A stretch of DNA of 64,000 nucleotides from Streptomyces liliifuscus (GTDB lineage: Bacteria; Actinomycetota; Actinomycetes; Streptomycetales; Streptomycetaceae): the NCBI RefSeq assembly GCF_016598615.1, contig NZ_CP066831.1, forward strand, positions 1,240,001-1,304,000, in the 5' to 3' direction. Below the pieces are notes generated by a model. That model was given only the letters and a program-made list of their open reading frames with translations, ran no database searches and was not told where the DNA came from. Both the position numbers and the translations under genes were made by a program. This document shows positions 41,808 through 49,981 of this stretch, one piece after another (position 1 is the stretch's first letter; the number at the start of each line of letters is the position of its first letter).

Positions 41808-42962
41808 ATGGTGAGTACGCTCGGCGTCGCCGTCGTGGGGTTCGGCTGGATGGGGCGGGTGCACACCCAGGCGTACGCCCGTGTGCCGCACCACTTCCCT
41901 CAGCTGTCCCTGCGTCCCGAACTGATCGCCGTGGCCGACGAGGTGCCCGGCCGGGCCGAGGAGGCCGCCGAGCAGTACGGCTTCGCGACGGCGGCCCGGG
42001 ACTGGCGGGAGGTCGCCGCCGACCCGCGGGTCCAGGCGGTGAGCATCGCGGCCCCGAACTTCCTGCACCGCGAGATCGGCGTCGCCATGGCCGAGGCGGG
42101 CAAGCACATCTGGATCGAGAAGCCGGTCGGTCTCACCGCCGAGGACGCGCGGGCCGTGGCCGGCGCCGTCACGAAGGCGAGCGTGCAGGGCACGGTCGGC
42201 TTCAACTACCGCAACGCGCCTGCCGTCGCGGCGGCCCGCGAACTGATCGCCTCCGGCGAGATCGGCACGGTCACACACGTCCGAATCCGCCTCTTCAGTG
42301 ACTACGCGGCCCACCCCGAAGGTGCTCTGACCTGGCGGTACGAGCGTGAGCGCGGCGGCAGCGGAGTGTTGGGCGACCTTGCCTCGCACGGTGTGGACCT
42401 GGCCCGCTTCCTGCTCGGCGAGATCGCGTCACTGGCCGCCGACACTGCTGTCTTCGTCCCCGAGCGCGCCCGGCCCACCGGCGCCACCGCGGGCCACACC
42501 CGCTCGGCGGGCGGCGAGCTGGGCCCGGTGGAGAACGAGGACTACGTGTCCTGCCTCCTGCGCTTCGCCTCCGGAGCCCGCGGTGTCCTGGAGGCCTGCC
42601 GGGTCTCGGTCGGCGAGCAGAACAACTACGGCTTCGAGATCCACGGCACCAAGGGCGCGGTCTCCTGGGACTTCCGCCGCATGGGCGAGCTGAGCGTCAG
42701 CCGGGGCACGTCGTACCAGGACCAGCCGGTCAGCACGCTGTACGTGGGCCCCGGGCACGGCGAGTACGCCGCCTTCCAGCCGGGCTCGGCCAACAGCATG
42801 GGCTACGACGACCTCAAGGTGATCGAGGCGTACAACTTCCTGCGCTCGATCGCCGAGGGCACCGCGTACGGCGCGACGGTCGAGGACGCCGTCCACAGCG
42901 CGGCCGCGCTGGACGCGATGTCCCGCTCCGCGGAGAGCGGGACCTGGGCAAGTCCCGCGTAA
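41808..42962 (+). CDS. Gfo/Idh/MocA family oxidoreductase
   Basis: 384-residue NAD(P)-dependent sugar or cyclitol dehydrogenase. The N-terminal Rossmann motif is VAVVGFGWMGRVH, the catalytic-Lys motif is WIEKPVGLTAEDA, and the C-terminal domain has GSGVLGDLASHGVDLARFLLG. ATG 41808 follows AGAAGGG. The LacI pair points to control by a sugar-like inducer. Substrate, such as inositol or an aldose, not decided. Confidence 0.88.
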   Translation: MVSTLGVAVVGFGWMGRVHTQAYARVPHHFPQLSLRPELIAVADEVPGRAEEAAEQYGFATAARDWREVAADPRVQAVSIAAPNFLHREIGVAMAEAGKHIWIEKPVGLTAEDARAVAGAVTKASVQGTVGFNYRNAPAVAAARELIASGEIGTVTHVRIRLFSDYAAHPEGALTWRYERERGGSGVLGDLASHGVDLARFLLGEIASLAADTAVFVPERARPTGATAGHTRSAGGELGPVENEDYVSCLLRFASGARGVLEACRVSVGEQNNYGFEIHGTKGAVSWDFRRMGELSVSRGTSYQDQPVSTLYVGPGHGEYAAFQPGSANSMGYDDLKVIEAYNFLRSIAEGTAYGATVEDAVHSAAALDAMSRSAESGTWASPA

Positions 42963-42996
42963 GGACCGAGGCACTCGTCTGGGCCGAGGCCCGTAC

Positions 42997-44424
42997 CTAC
43001 GAGGTGTGCCGGGTGAACAGCCCGTGGAAGCCGAAGGGGATGGCGTGCGGCACGTCCGCGCGCGCCAGCACCTCGAACGTGCGGGCGTCCAGCACGAGCA
43101 GGAACGACGAGCCCGCCGCCGAGTCGAGGACCACGGACAGCACGACGCCGTCGTCCTCGCCCTCCGCGCCGGGCGCCGCAGTCGGTGCCGACACGAAGAC
43201 CGGCTCGCCCGGATAGCAGCCGTCCTCGGACCACTTCAGCGTCCGCCCTGTCGTCACGTCGACCTTCACGAGCTGGTTGAGGAAGTCGTCACCACTGCGG
43301 TCGCGGGCGCCCACACCGTACGCGTAGCGGTAGTCGACGCCGTTGTGCCGGTCGTACGCGATGCGCGGCAGCTCCAGTGACTCCTCGGACAGCCGCCGCA
43401 CCTCGACGTCGCCGGTGCCGAGGCCGATGCGGTAGCGGGTGGGCAGCGCGAACGGGATCGCGTCGCCCGCGCGCAGTCGGTCCAGATACAGCGCGTCGAT
43501 GACGGAGGCGTCCTCGTACGAGCAGATGTCGAGGACGATGTCGTCGCCGTCGTCGAAGGCGTTGATGTGGTGGAACGCGAAGAACGCCGGCCCCTCGTAG
43601 GCACCGCACACCGAGCCGTCGCGCAGGTCCATGACCGTGAAGCGGGTGCCGCGCTCCGGCTCCCAGCGGTAGTTCTCGATGAACGGCCGGCCGCTGAGCA
43701 CGATGCTCAGCGGGTTCACCACGAGCGGGAACTCCGCGAGGACCGCGTACCGGCCGGTGATCGCGAAGCTGTGCATGTAGGAGGGGCGGGCGATCCGGCG
43801 ACTGCCGATCAGCTCGCGGCCCGTGCCCGTGGCCTTCTGCCGGTAGACGCGGTACTCACTGGTACGCGAGAAGTGCAGCAGGTAGTTGACCAGGTCGCCG
43901 GTGCTGGGGTCCTGGTGCGGGTGGGCCGTGGTCAGCTGGCCGCTCAACCCGTCCTCGTAGCCGACCACTCCCGCGGTCGCGAGCGTGTCCCGGTCGAAGG
44001 CGACCGGTATCGGCGTCTCGGTCAGCGCCACGAAGCGGTCGCCGAAGCGGGTGATGTTGACGTTCGCGTTCACGGAGGGCCTGCGCGAGAAGCGGGTGAA
44101 GAAGCGGGCGAACAGTGAGCGGCACGGGTCGGTCGCGAACTCGGGGTAGGCGATCGTCCCCGACTCGACGGCGCGGTGGGCGGCGGTGTCGAGGAACCTG
44201 TTGGCGTAGGAGACCCTCCCGCCGTCGATGGTGAAGCGGTGCAGCATCGCCTGTCCGTCGAACCAGTGCCGCAGGGAGCGCTCCCCCGCGTCGTAGCGCG
44301 CGGGACCGTTGCGCAGCAGGCTCCCCTCCAGCCAGTCGGGCAGCGTCCCCTTGACCGGAAGCTCTTCGACGGCGGTCTCGTCGTGCAACCCGTGAAACCC
44401 GGCCGCGAAACTCTGTGTGTTCAT
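42997..44424 (-). CDS. Carotenoid oxygenase family protein
   Basis: 475-residue iron(II) dioxygenase of the RPE65/carotenoid-cleavage family, which splits a double bond with O2. Four iron-ligand histidines can be placed in TAHPHQD, YMHSFAIT, FAFHHINAFDD and PFGFHGLF. The N-terminal RNGPARYDAG and RHWFDGQAMLHRF blocks are family landmarks. ATG 44424 follows GGAGGCGGCA. It is divergent from a PadR regulator with two shared operators. Because PadR proteins often sense phenolics, a stilbene- or phenylpropene-type substrate is as possible as a carotenoid or apocarotenoid. Confidence 0.87.
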   Translation of the reverse strand: MNTQSFAAGFHGLHDETAVEELPVKGTLPDWLEGSLLRNGPARYDAGERSLRHWFDGQAMLHRFTIDGGRVSYANRFLDTAAHRAVESGTIAYPEFATDPCRSLFARFFTRFSRRPSVNANVNITRFGDRFVALTETPIPVAFDRDTLATAGVVGYEDGLSGQLTTAHPHQDPSTGDLVNYLLHFSRTSEYRVYRQKATGTGRELIGSRRIARPSYMHSFAITGRYAVLAEFPLVVNPLSIVLSGRPFIENYRWEPERGTRFTVMDLRDGSVCGAYEGPAFFAFHHINAFDDGDDIVLDICSYEDASVIDALYLDRLRAGDAIPFALPTRYRIGLGTGDVEVRRLSEESLELPRIAYDRHNGVDYRYAYGVGARDRSGDDFLNQLVKVDVTTGRTLKWSEDGCYPGEPVFVSAPTAAPGAEGEDDGVVLSVVLDSAAGSSFLLVLDARTFEVLARADVPHAIPFGFHGLFTRHTS

Positions 44425-44436
44425 TGCCGCCTCCTG

Positions 44437-44455
44437 ACATGCCACAGTGGACTGT
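44437..44455. promoter_or_regulatory. PadR-type operator copy a
   Basis: ACATGCCACAGTGGACTGT has the dyad ACA-NN-CCAC-A-GTGG-NN-TGT, next to the carotenoid oxygenase start. Confidence 0.6.
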
Positions 44456-44473
44456 GCTTACTTTTCATGGCAC

Positions 44474-44492
44474 ACCGTCCACAGTGGAATGT
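44474..44492. promoter_or_regulatory. PadR-type operator copy b
   Basis: ACCGTCCACAGTGGAATGT is a second copy of the dyad, 37 bp centre-to-centre from the first, just upstream of the PadR start. Confidence 0.6.
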
Positions 44493-44507
44493 CAAGGGAA
44501 GAACGGG

Positions 44508-45023
44508 ATGGCCGACCTCAACCCCACCGCGGCTTCGCTGCTCGGATTCCTGCACGGCGGGGAGGCCAGCGGATACGAGCTGGTGCACACCGCCGAGCAG
44601 CTCATCGGCGACTTCTGGACCCTCACCAGGAGCCAGGTCTACCGCGAGCTCACGGCCCTCGCCGGCCGTGGGCTCGTCGAGGCCGGGCCCGCGGGCCCCC
44701 GGTCGCGGCAGCCCTACCGGCTCACCGACGAGGGCCGGGCCGCCTTCGCCGCATGGCTCGCCGAGCCGCCGGGCTCCGAGCAGATCCGCTACCCGCTGCT
44801 GCTCACCATCGCCTTCGGCTCCGCCCTGGACCGGGACCGGCTGACGGAGTTCATCGCCGCGCACCGCGCCGACCACGAGAAGCGGCTCGCGGACTACCGG
44901 GAGAGGGTGGCCGCGGGCGCCCCCGACCGCTTCACGGACGCCACACTGGCCTTCGGCATCCGCTACGAGGAGGCCGTACTGGCCTGGATGGACGAGCTGC
45001 CCGCGATCCTGGACGGACGGTAG
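44508..45023 (+). CDS. PadR family transcriptional regulator
   Basis: 171 residues: a PadR winged helix (TAASLLGFLHGGEASGYELV...LTRSQVYRELTALAGRGLVE) followed by a C-terminal Vir-type dimerisation domain. PadR proteins repress phenolic-acid decarboxylase or efflux genes until a ligand binds. ATG 44508 lies after AGGGAAGAACGGG. The paired 19-bp dyads in the divergent region suggest that it represses itself and the oxygenase. Confidence 0.88.
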   Translation: MADLNPTAASLLGFLHGGEASGYELVHTAEQLIGDFWTLTRSQVYRELTALAGRGLVEAGPAGPRSRQPYRLTDEGRAAFAAWLAEPPGSEQIRYPLLLTIAFGSALDRDRLTEFIAAHRADHEKRLADYRERVAAGAPDRFTDATLAFGIRYEEAVLAWMDELPAILDGR

Positions 45024-45116
45024 GCCCCGGCCCGCGCGGACCACCGTCGACACAGCGCTGGGCACGGCACCGGACGCGGCACTGGGCACAGCGCAGCACC
45101 GGACGCGGGCAACTGC

Positions 45117-45122
45117 TAGCGT
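45117..45122 (+). promoter_or_regulatory. -10 box of a leaderless cupin gene
   Basis: TAGCGT lies 8 nt before GTG 45131 and no Shine-Dalgarno is present, the usual layout of leaderless Streptomyces mRNAs. Confidence 0.5.
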
Positions 45123-45130
45123 CCGGGCGC

Positions 45131-45514
45131 GTGAACGACAGTGTGTATGTGGGAAACGCGGGCAAGGACGCGGCGCTGGACCGGGGGTGGCTGCTCGGGC
45201 ACTTCAAGGACGCCGACGATCCGCGCCACAGCGAGGCCCTGGAGATCAAGTGGGGCGTACACCCCAAGGGCGACGAGCGATCGCGGTGGGTCGAGGGCGA
45301 GGAACGCACGGCCCTCCAGGTCCTGGTGAGCGGCCGGTTCCGTGTGGAGTTCCCCGGCCGCAGCGTCACGCTGCGAGAGCAGGGTGACTATGTGGTGTGG
45401 GGGCCCGGAGTGGACCACTCCTGGTTCGCGGAGGAGGAGTCGGTCGTGCTGACCGTCCGCTGGCCGTCCGTGCCCGGATACGCGGTCCCGGAGTCGGACC
45501 GGGATCCGCAGTAG
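45131..45514 (+). CDS. Small cupin-like protein
   Basis: 127 residues. One cupin-type beta barrel can be recognised from RTALQVLVSGRFRVEFPG, GDYVVWGPGVDHSW and VLTVRWPSVPG; one His of the second cupin motif is seen, but the first motif lacks the usual pair. It may bind rather than catalyse. The GTG start is inferred from the TAGCGT box 8 nt upstream. It is followed within 12 bp by another leaderless gene. Confidence 0.65.
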   Translation: MNDSVYVGNAGKDAALDRGWLLGHFKDADDPRHSEALEIKWGVHPKGDERSRWVEGEERTALQVLVSGRFRVEFPGRSVTLREQGDYVVWGPGVDHSWFAEEESVVLTVRWPSVPGYAVPESDRDPQ

Positions 45515-45517
45515 GCT
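45512..45517 (+). promoter_or_regulatory. -10 box of a leaderless gene
   Basis: TAGGCT overlaps the cupin stop codon and lies 9 nt before ATG 45527, which has no Shine-Dalgarno. Confidence 0.45.
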
Positions 45518-45526
45518 CGACGGCTC

Positions 45527-46246
45527 ATGGACACGAGCACGGTGAACGAGATGATCGCTGTCCCGCCGGGGCGGGTGACGCTGACCGACCGGCGGACGCA
45601 GCGCAGTTGGCCGGTCGAGCTCGCGCCCTACCGGCTCGGGGTGTTCCCGGTCACGCAGGCGCTGTACGCACAGGTCACGGGTGCGCGGCCGAGCACCAGC
45701 GAGGGCGACCGGCTGCCCGTGGAGAGCGTGTCCTGGTGGGACGCGGTCCGGTTCTGCAACGCCCTGTCACGGCAGGAGGGGTTCACCCTCGCCTACCTCC
45801 TCCACACCGATTCCGAAGGCGCGGAAGGGCGGGAAGGCATAGAAGGCGCAGAAGGCGTAGAAGGCATCGAGTGGGACACGGCCGCGGACGGGTACCGGCT
45901 GCCCACCGAGGCCGAGTGGGAGCACGCCTGCCGCGCCGGTACGACCGGGCCGCGCCACGGGCCGCTCGACGACATCGCCTGGTACCGCGGCAACTCGGAC
46001 GAGCGTCTCCACGACGTGGGCGGCAAGCAGCCCAACCCCTGGGGCCTGCACGACATGCTCGGCAACGTCTGGGACTGGTGCTGGGACGTCTACGACGCCG
46101 AGGTCTACGGGACCTACCGGGTCCTGCGCGGCGGTGGCTGGTTCGACGAGCACTGGAGCTGCCGGGCCTCGGCCCGGCGCCGCAGCCACCCCAGCTACCA
46201 GGTCGACGACGTGGGGTTCCGCGTCGCACGCTCCGTCACACCCTGA
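45527..46246 (+). CDS. FGE-sulfatase domain (SUMF1/EgtB-like) protein
   Basis: 239 residues with the formylglycine-generating-enzyme fold: VFPVTQALYAQVTG, PVESVSWWDAVRFCNAL, YRLPTEAEWEHACRAGT and GLHDMLGNVWDWCWD. In true FGEs two Cys near the C-terminus bind copper; here only the one in WSCRAS is present and the partner position is not Cys. A sulfatase-activating role is therefore doubtful and a binding or other role is possible. Residues ~97-115 are six EGx triplets encoded by a 9-bp tandem repeat. Leaderless start predicted. Confidence 0.8.
   Translation: MDTSTVNEMIAVPPGRVTLTDRRTQRSWPVELAPYRLGVFPVTQALYAQVTGARPSTSEGDRLPVESVSWWDAVRFCNALSRQEGFTLAYLLHTDSEGAEGREGIEGAEGVEGIEWDTAADGYRLPTEAEWEHACRAGTTGPRHGPLDDIAWYRGNSDERLHDVGGKQPNPWGLHDMLGNVWDWCWDVYDAEVYGTYRVLRGGGWFDEHWSCRASARRRSHPSYQVDDVGFRVARSVTP
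45815..45868. repeat. 9-bp tandem repeat inside the FGE-domain gene
   Basis: Six in-frame copies of GAAGGCxxx (one has GAAGGG) encode Glu-Gly-x triplets. Copy-number change would alter the length of a loop without a frameshift. Confidence 0.75.
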
Positions 46247-46584
46247 TCCGCGTACAGGGACGGGGAGTTGCCAGGATCGGCGGCGAGCCCGGAGCTCCAG
46301 CGAACCTTGAACTCAAGCGACTTGGCGCTCAAGCGCACTTGGCACTCAGACGAACTCGGAGCTCAACGCGTCCTCCATGCCCGGGCGCCACACCTCACAC
46401 AACGTTCACATTTGTTGACGCAGCGCATTGGGTTGCACCAAGATCTTCAACGGATGAGTGATCGCGCCCTCGGTGAGGTGCGCGAACTGCCCCATGCCCC
46501 GCCCGTGTTGACCGCGGCCCGCCAGGCCGCGCCGCCACCGGCAGCCGGGGCCTCCCCCACACCTTTCATCTCAAGGAGTCTGTC
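46247..46584. promoter_or_regulatory. Intergenic region with a lipoprotein promoter
   Basis: 338 bp without a gene. It holds a degenerate 17-bp tandem repeat (46312-46369) and a promoter-like pair TTGACG (46415-46420), 18 bp, CAAGAT (46439-46444) for the downstream lipoprotein gene. Confidence 0.4.
46312..46369. repeat. Degenerate 17-bp tandem repeat
   Basis: Three and a half units of CTCAAGCG-ACTTGGC(G/A)-like sequence: CTCAAGCGACTTGGCG, CTCAAGCGCACTTGGCA, CTCAGACGAACTCGGAG, CTCAACGCG. Significance unknown. Confidence 0.5.
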
Positions 46585-47187
46585 TTGCTGCGCCACAATT
46601 CCGCGCTGCGCGCCGTCGCACCCGCCGCCGTCCTCGCGCTCACCCTCAGCGCATGCGGCGGGGGCGACGACACCGGCACGGACGCGAAGAAGCCCTCCCG
46701 GCCCAAGGCCACCGCGTCGCAGGCCGAGGCGCCGTCCGGGGGCGAGCTGGCCACCGGCGAGAGCGCCACGGGGAAGGTCGAGGAGGAGGACGGGAAGGTC
46801 ACGTACGAGATCACCGCCCAGAAGGTGGACCTCGGCACGGAGGCCGAGGCCGAGAAGCTGGTCCAGGACAAGGCCGACGCCAAGGGACTGGCACTCGCGG
46901 TCGCCCATGTGAAGTACACCCACAAGGCGGGCCCGGCCCTCACGAGCGACTCCGACGCGGGCGACGGCACCACCATCTGGGCGGACGGCCGGCGAGGCAC
47001 CCTGCTCCTCGGCTCCGCCGACGACGCCCCCGGCTGCGAGGACCCGTACGACGTCACCAGCTGGAAGTCCGGCGAGAGCCACACGTTCTGCGAGTCGTAC
47101 CTGGTCCCCTCGAACGCGAAGTCTCTTGAGGTCCACTGGTCGGAGGAGGACGGCGAGCCCTTCATCTGGAAGTTCCCCAACAAGTAG
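46585..47187 (+). CDS. Secreted lipoprotein, unknown function
   Basis: 200 residues. The signal peptide ends in the lipobox LTLSAC (Cys ~24). A low-complexity Asp/Thr/Lys/Pro linker follows, then a beta-rich extracellular domain with two Cys (PGCEDPYD, HTFCESY). A TTG start is chosen because AAGGAG lies 6 nt upstream. No family recognised. The next gene starts within about 80 bp on the same strand. Confidence 0.75.
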   Translation: MLRHNSALRAVAPAAVLALTLSACGGGDDTGTDAKKPSRPKATASQAEAPSGGELATGESATGKVEEEDGKVTYEITAQKVDLGTEAEAEKLVQDKADAKGLALAVAHVKYTHKAGPALTSDSDAGDGTTIWADGRRGTLLLGSADDAPGCEDPYDVTSWKSGESHTFCESYLVPSNAKSLEVHWSEEDGEPFIWKFPNK

Positions 47188-47263
47188 GCGGAACGCCCGC
47201 GGTATGGCTACACCGGCCCCCGAGCGGGCAAAGGAGGGTCAACAGCCGCACGGGGGTGGTGTC

Positions 47264-49918
47264 ATGGCGTGGCGGGCGGGGTGGTTCGCGTCGATGGTGG
47301 CCGGGGCGGTGCGCTTGGCGGGGACCTTGGTCCGGCCGGTGCTCGTGGCGGTTCTCGGGCCGCCCGGCGCCGCCGTCGCGGGGGCCGCGGCGGCATCGGG
47401 CGGGCAGGCGCTGGACCGGGTCGCGGCGCGGCAGCAGGCGTTACCCGGGCTGCTGAGGATCTCGCGGCGCGGGCGTGTGCCGACGGTGGCCGACGCACGG
47501 GATCCGATCTGGCTCGGTGTGCATCCGGCGCCGCCGGGAGGTGGCGGGGCGGCGGGTCTCGGCCGGGTGCCCGCGTTCATCGACCGGGACACGATGCCGC
47601 AGGTGGAGGCCGCGCTCAGTGCGGGTGAGGGGTTCGTGTTGCTGGTCGGCGAGTCGACGGCAGGCAAGTCGCGGCTCGCGTACGAGGTGATGCGCAAGCG
47701 TTTCGCCAAGTACCGGCTCATCGTGCCCGACAGCCGGGAGTCGGCCGTTCCCCTGGTCGACCTCGTCGTGCGGATGAGCCGTGCCGTGGTGTGGCTCGAC
47801 GAGCTGGACGTCTTTCTGGGGGCCGGCGGGCTCACCGCGGGTCATGTGCAGCGGATGCTGGGCTCCGAGGACTCCAGTGTGGTGATCCTGGCGACAATGA
47901 GCGCCCAGCAGCACGGCAAGTTCGGGGCCAGGTCGGGGGCCGACAACGAGCCCGGGTTCGATGTCCTGCGCAGCGGCCGTGAGGTGATCCGGCTGGCCAC
48001 GACGGTGAGGGTCGACCGTACGTGGAGTGCCGCCGAGATCGCCCGCGCCGCGCGGCACACCGAGGACCCCCGGATCAGGGCGGCGGTCAAGGGCGCCGGC
48101 CGGCACGGGCACGGGGTGGCCGAATACCTGGCCGCCGCACCGCAGTTGCTGGACGAGTGGCACAACGCCTGGTCCACCGGCACCCATCCGCGCGCCGCCG
48201 CACTGGTGACGGCCGCCGCGGACGCCCGCCGTACGGGCTTCCACCAGCCGCTGCCGCAGGAGGTCCTGCGGCGGTTGCACGAGGTGTATCTGGAGCGGCG
48301 CGGCGGGACCGCGCTGCGTCCGGAGCCCTGGGAGGAGGCGCTGACCTGGGCTACGGAACCCCTGCACGCCACCTCCAGCCTGCTGCTGCCCCATGACGGT
48401 GACCGCTTCCAGGCCTTCGACTACCTCCACCACACCCTCGACGAGCAGGTCCCGCCGCCGCGCATCCCGGACACCGTCTGGGAGACCCTCATCGACCACG
48501 CCAACGCCACCGGCGCACTCGACATCGGCACCACCGCCTACCAGCGCGGAGACCTCTCGCACGCCATGGCGGCGTTCGAGAAGGCGGGCCTGGGCCGCGG
48601 ACGGCTGCCCCGCCAGTGGTACGCGACCTGTGTGGGCGAAGCCGGCAATCCCGCGCGGGCCGTAGAGCTGTACGGGGAGCTGGTGACCGAGTCGACGGGC
48701 GAACTGGGCCCGGACGCCCGCGAGTCACTGGAGAACCGCAACGCCTACGCCCGGTACGTCGGCATGGCCGGCCGTCCCGCCGAAGCCGCGGACCTGCTGC
48801 GCGATGTCGTCGCCGACCGCGCACGGGTCCTCGGTGCCGGCCACTCCCACACCCTCAACAGCCGCAACAACCTCGCCCTGTTCCTCGGCGAGTCCGGCCG
48901 GATCGGCCCGGCGCTGGCGGAGTTCGAGTCCGTGCTCGCCGACCGCACCCGGCTGCTGGGCGCCGATCATCCGCACACCCTCAGCACCCGCTACGGGCGC
49001 GCGTATCTGCTGGGCGACGCGGGCCGCCCCGCGCACGCGGCCCGGCTCTTCGAGAGCCTGGTCGCCGACCGGACCCGTACACAGGGCCCGTACCACCCGT
49101 ACACGCTCAACAACCGGCGCCACCATGCCCACTTCCTGGGGGAGGCCGGACACGCGGCGCAGGCCGCCGAGCTGTTCGAGGAGCTGATCCAGGACTGCCT
49201 CCAGGTCCTCGACCCGGACCACCCAGACACCGTCGCGGCGCGTCACGGCCACGCGCGCTTCCTCGGCGAGTCCGGAGACCCCGCCAGGGCGGCGGCCCTG
49301 CTCACCGCGCTGCTCGCCGACGCGAACGGGGACGGCGCGCGGGACGGCGGAACTCACGGCTCCCGCAGCCCCGTTGCCCTGGTGTGGCGGCGCTACCGGG
49401 CCTTCTTCACCGGCGAGGCGGGCGATCCCGACCAGGCCGCGCGACTGCTCGACGAGTTGCTCACCGACAGCCGTGCCGTACTCGACGACGGCCACCCGCA
49501 TCTGTTCGCGATCCGCGCCGCCCACGCCCGCAGCACGAGCCGCCGCGGCCGGACACAGGAAGCCGTGGAGCTGTACGAGCGCCTCGTCGAGGACTGCCGG
49601 TCGGCCCTGGGCGACGACCACCCGCACACGCTCGCCGCCCGCAGCGGTCACGCGCGCGGCCTGGGCACCGTCGGCCACGCCGCGGAGGCCGCCGACCTGC
49701 TGGAGATCCTCGTACAGGACCGCACCCGGATCCTCGGCGACGACCACCCCGCCACCCTGGGCAGCCGCAACGCCCACGCCCGCTGTGTCGGCGATGCCGG
49801 CGACCGGGCGCGTGCCGCACGGCTGCTCCGGCAGATACTCCAGGACCGTGTCCGGCACCTCGGCGAGGAGCACTCCTGGACCCTGCGCACCCGGCAGGAG
49901 CTCGCCGAATTCCAGTGA
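47264..49918 (+). CDS. STAND-like P-loop protein with C-terminal TPR array
   Basis: About 884 residues. A hydrophobic N-terminal segment (FASMVAGAVRLAGTLVRPVL) is followed by a P-loop domain with Walker A GESTAGKS near 129 and Walker B VVWLDELD near 175. From about residue 410 there is an array of kinesin-light-chain-type TPRs built on LLGADHPHTLSTRYGRAYLLGD-like units of about 42 residues. Such proteins act as signal-sensing switches. The start is uncertain (ATG 47264 or ATG 47204). Function unknown; regulator, defence or scaffold are all open. Confidence 0.78.
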   Translation: MAWRAGWFASMVAGAVRLAGTLVRPVLVAVLGPPGAAVAGAAAASGGQALDRVAARQQALPGLLRISRRGRVPTVADARDPIWLGVHPAPPGGGGAAGLGRVPAFIDRDTMPQVEAALSAGEGFVLLVGESTAGKSRLAYEVMRKRFAKYRLIVPDSRESAVPLVDLVVRMSRAVVWLDELDVFLGAGGLTAGHVQRMLGSEDSSVVILATMSAQQHGKFGARSGADNEPGFDVLRSGREVIRLATTVRVDRTWSAAEIARAARHTEDPRIRAAVKGAGRHGHGVAEYLAAAPQLLDEWHNAWSTGTHPRAAALVTAAADARRTGFHQPLPQEVLRRLHEVYLERRGGTALRPEPWEEALTWATEPLHATSSLLLPHDGDRFQAFDYLHHTLDEQVPPPRIPDTVWETLIDHANATGALDIGTTAYQRGDLSHAMAAFEKAGLGRGRLPRQWYATCVGEAGNPARAVELYGELVTESTGELGPDARESLENRNAYARYVGMAGRPAEAADLLRDVVADRARVLGAGHSHTLNSRNNLALFLGESGRIGPALAEFESVLADRTRLLGADHPHTLSTRYGRAYLLGDAGRPAHAARLFESLVADRTRTQGPYHPYTLNNRRHHAHFLGEAGHAAQAAELFEELIQDCLQVLDPDHPDTVAARHGHARFLGESGDPARAAALLTALLADANGDGARDGGTHGSRSPVALVWRRYRAFFTGEAGDPDQAARLLDELLTDSRAVLDDGHPHLFAIRAAHARSTSRRGRTQEAVELYERLVEDCRSALGDDHPHTLAARSGHARGLGTVGHAAEAADLLEILVQDRTRILGDDHPATLGSRNAHARCVGDAGDRARAARLLRQILQDRVRHLGEEHSWTLRTRQELAEFQ

Positions 49919-49981
49919 GCGGGCAGAACCGACCCCCGTTCACCCTTTCGGGCGAGAGCCTCGGGCTGACAGACTCCGGAG

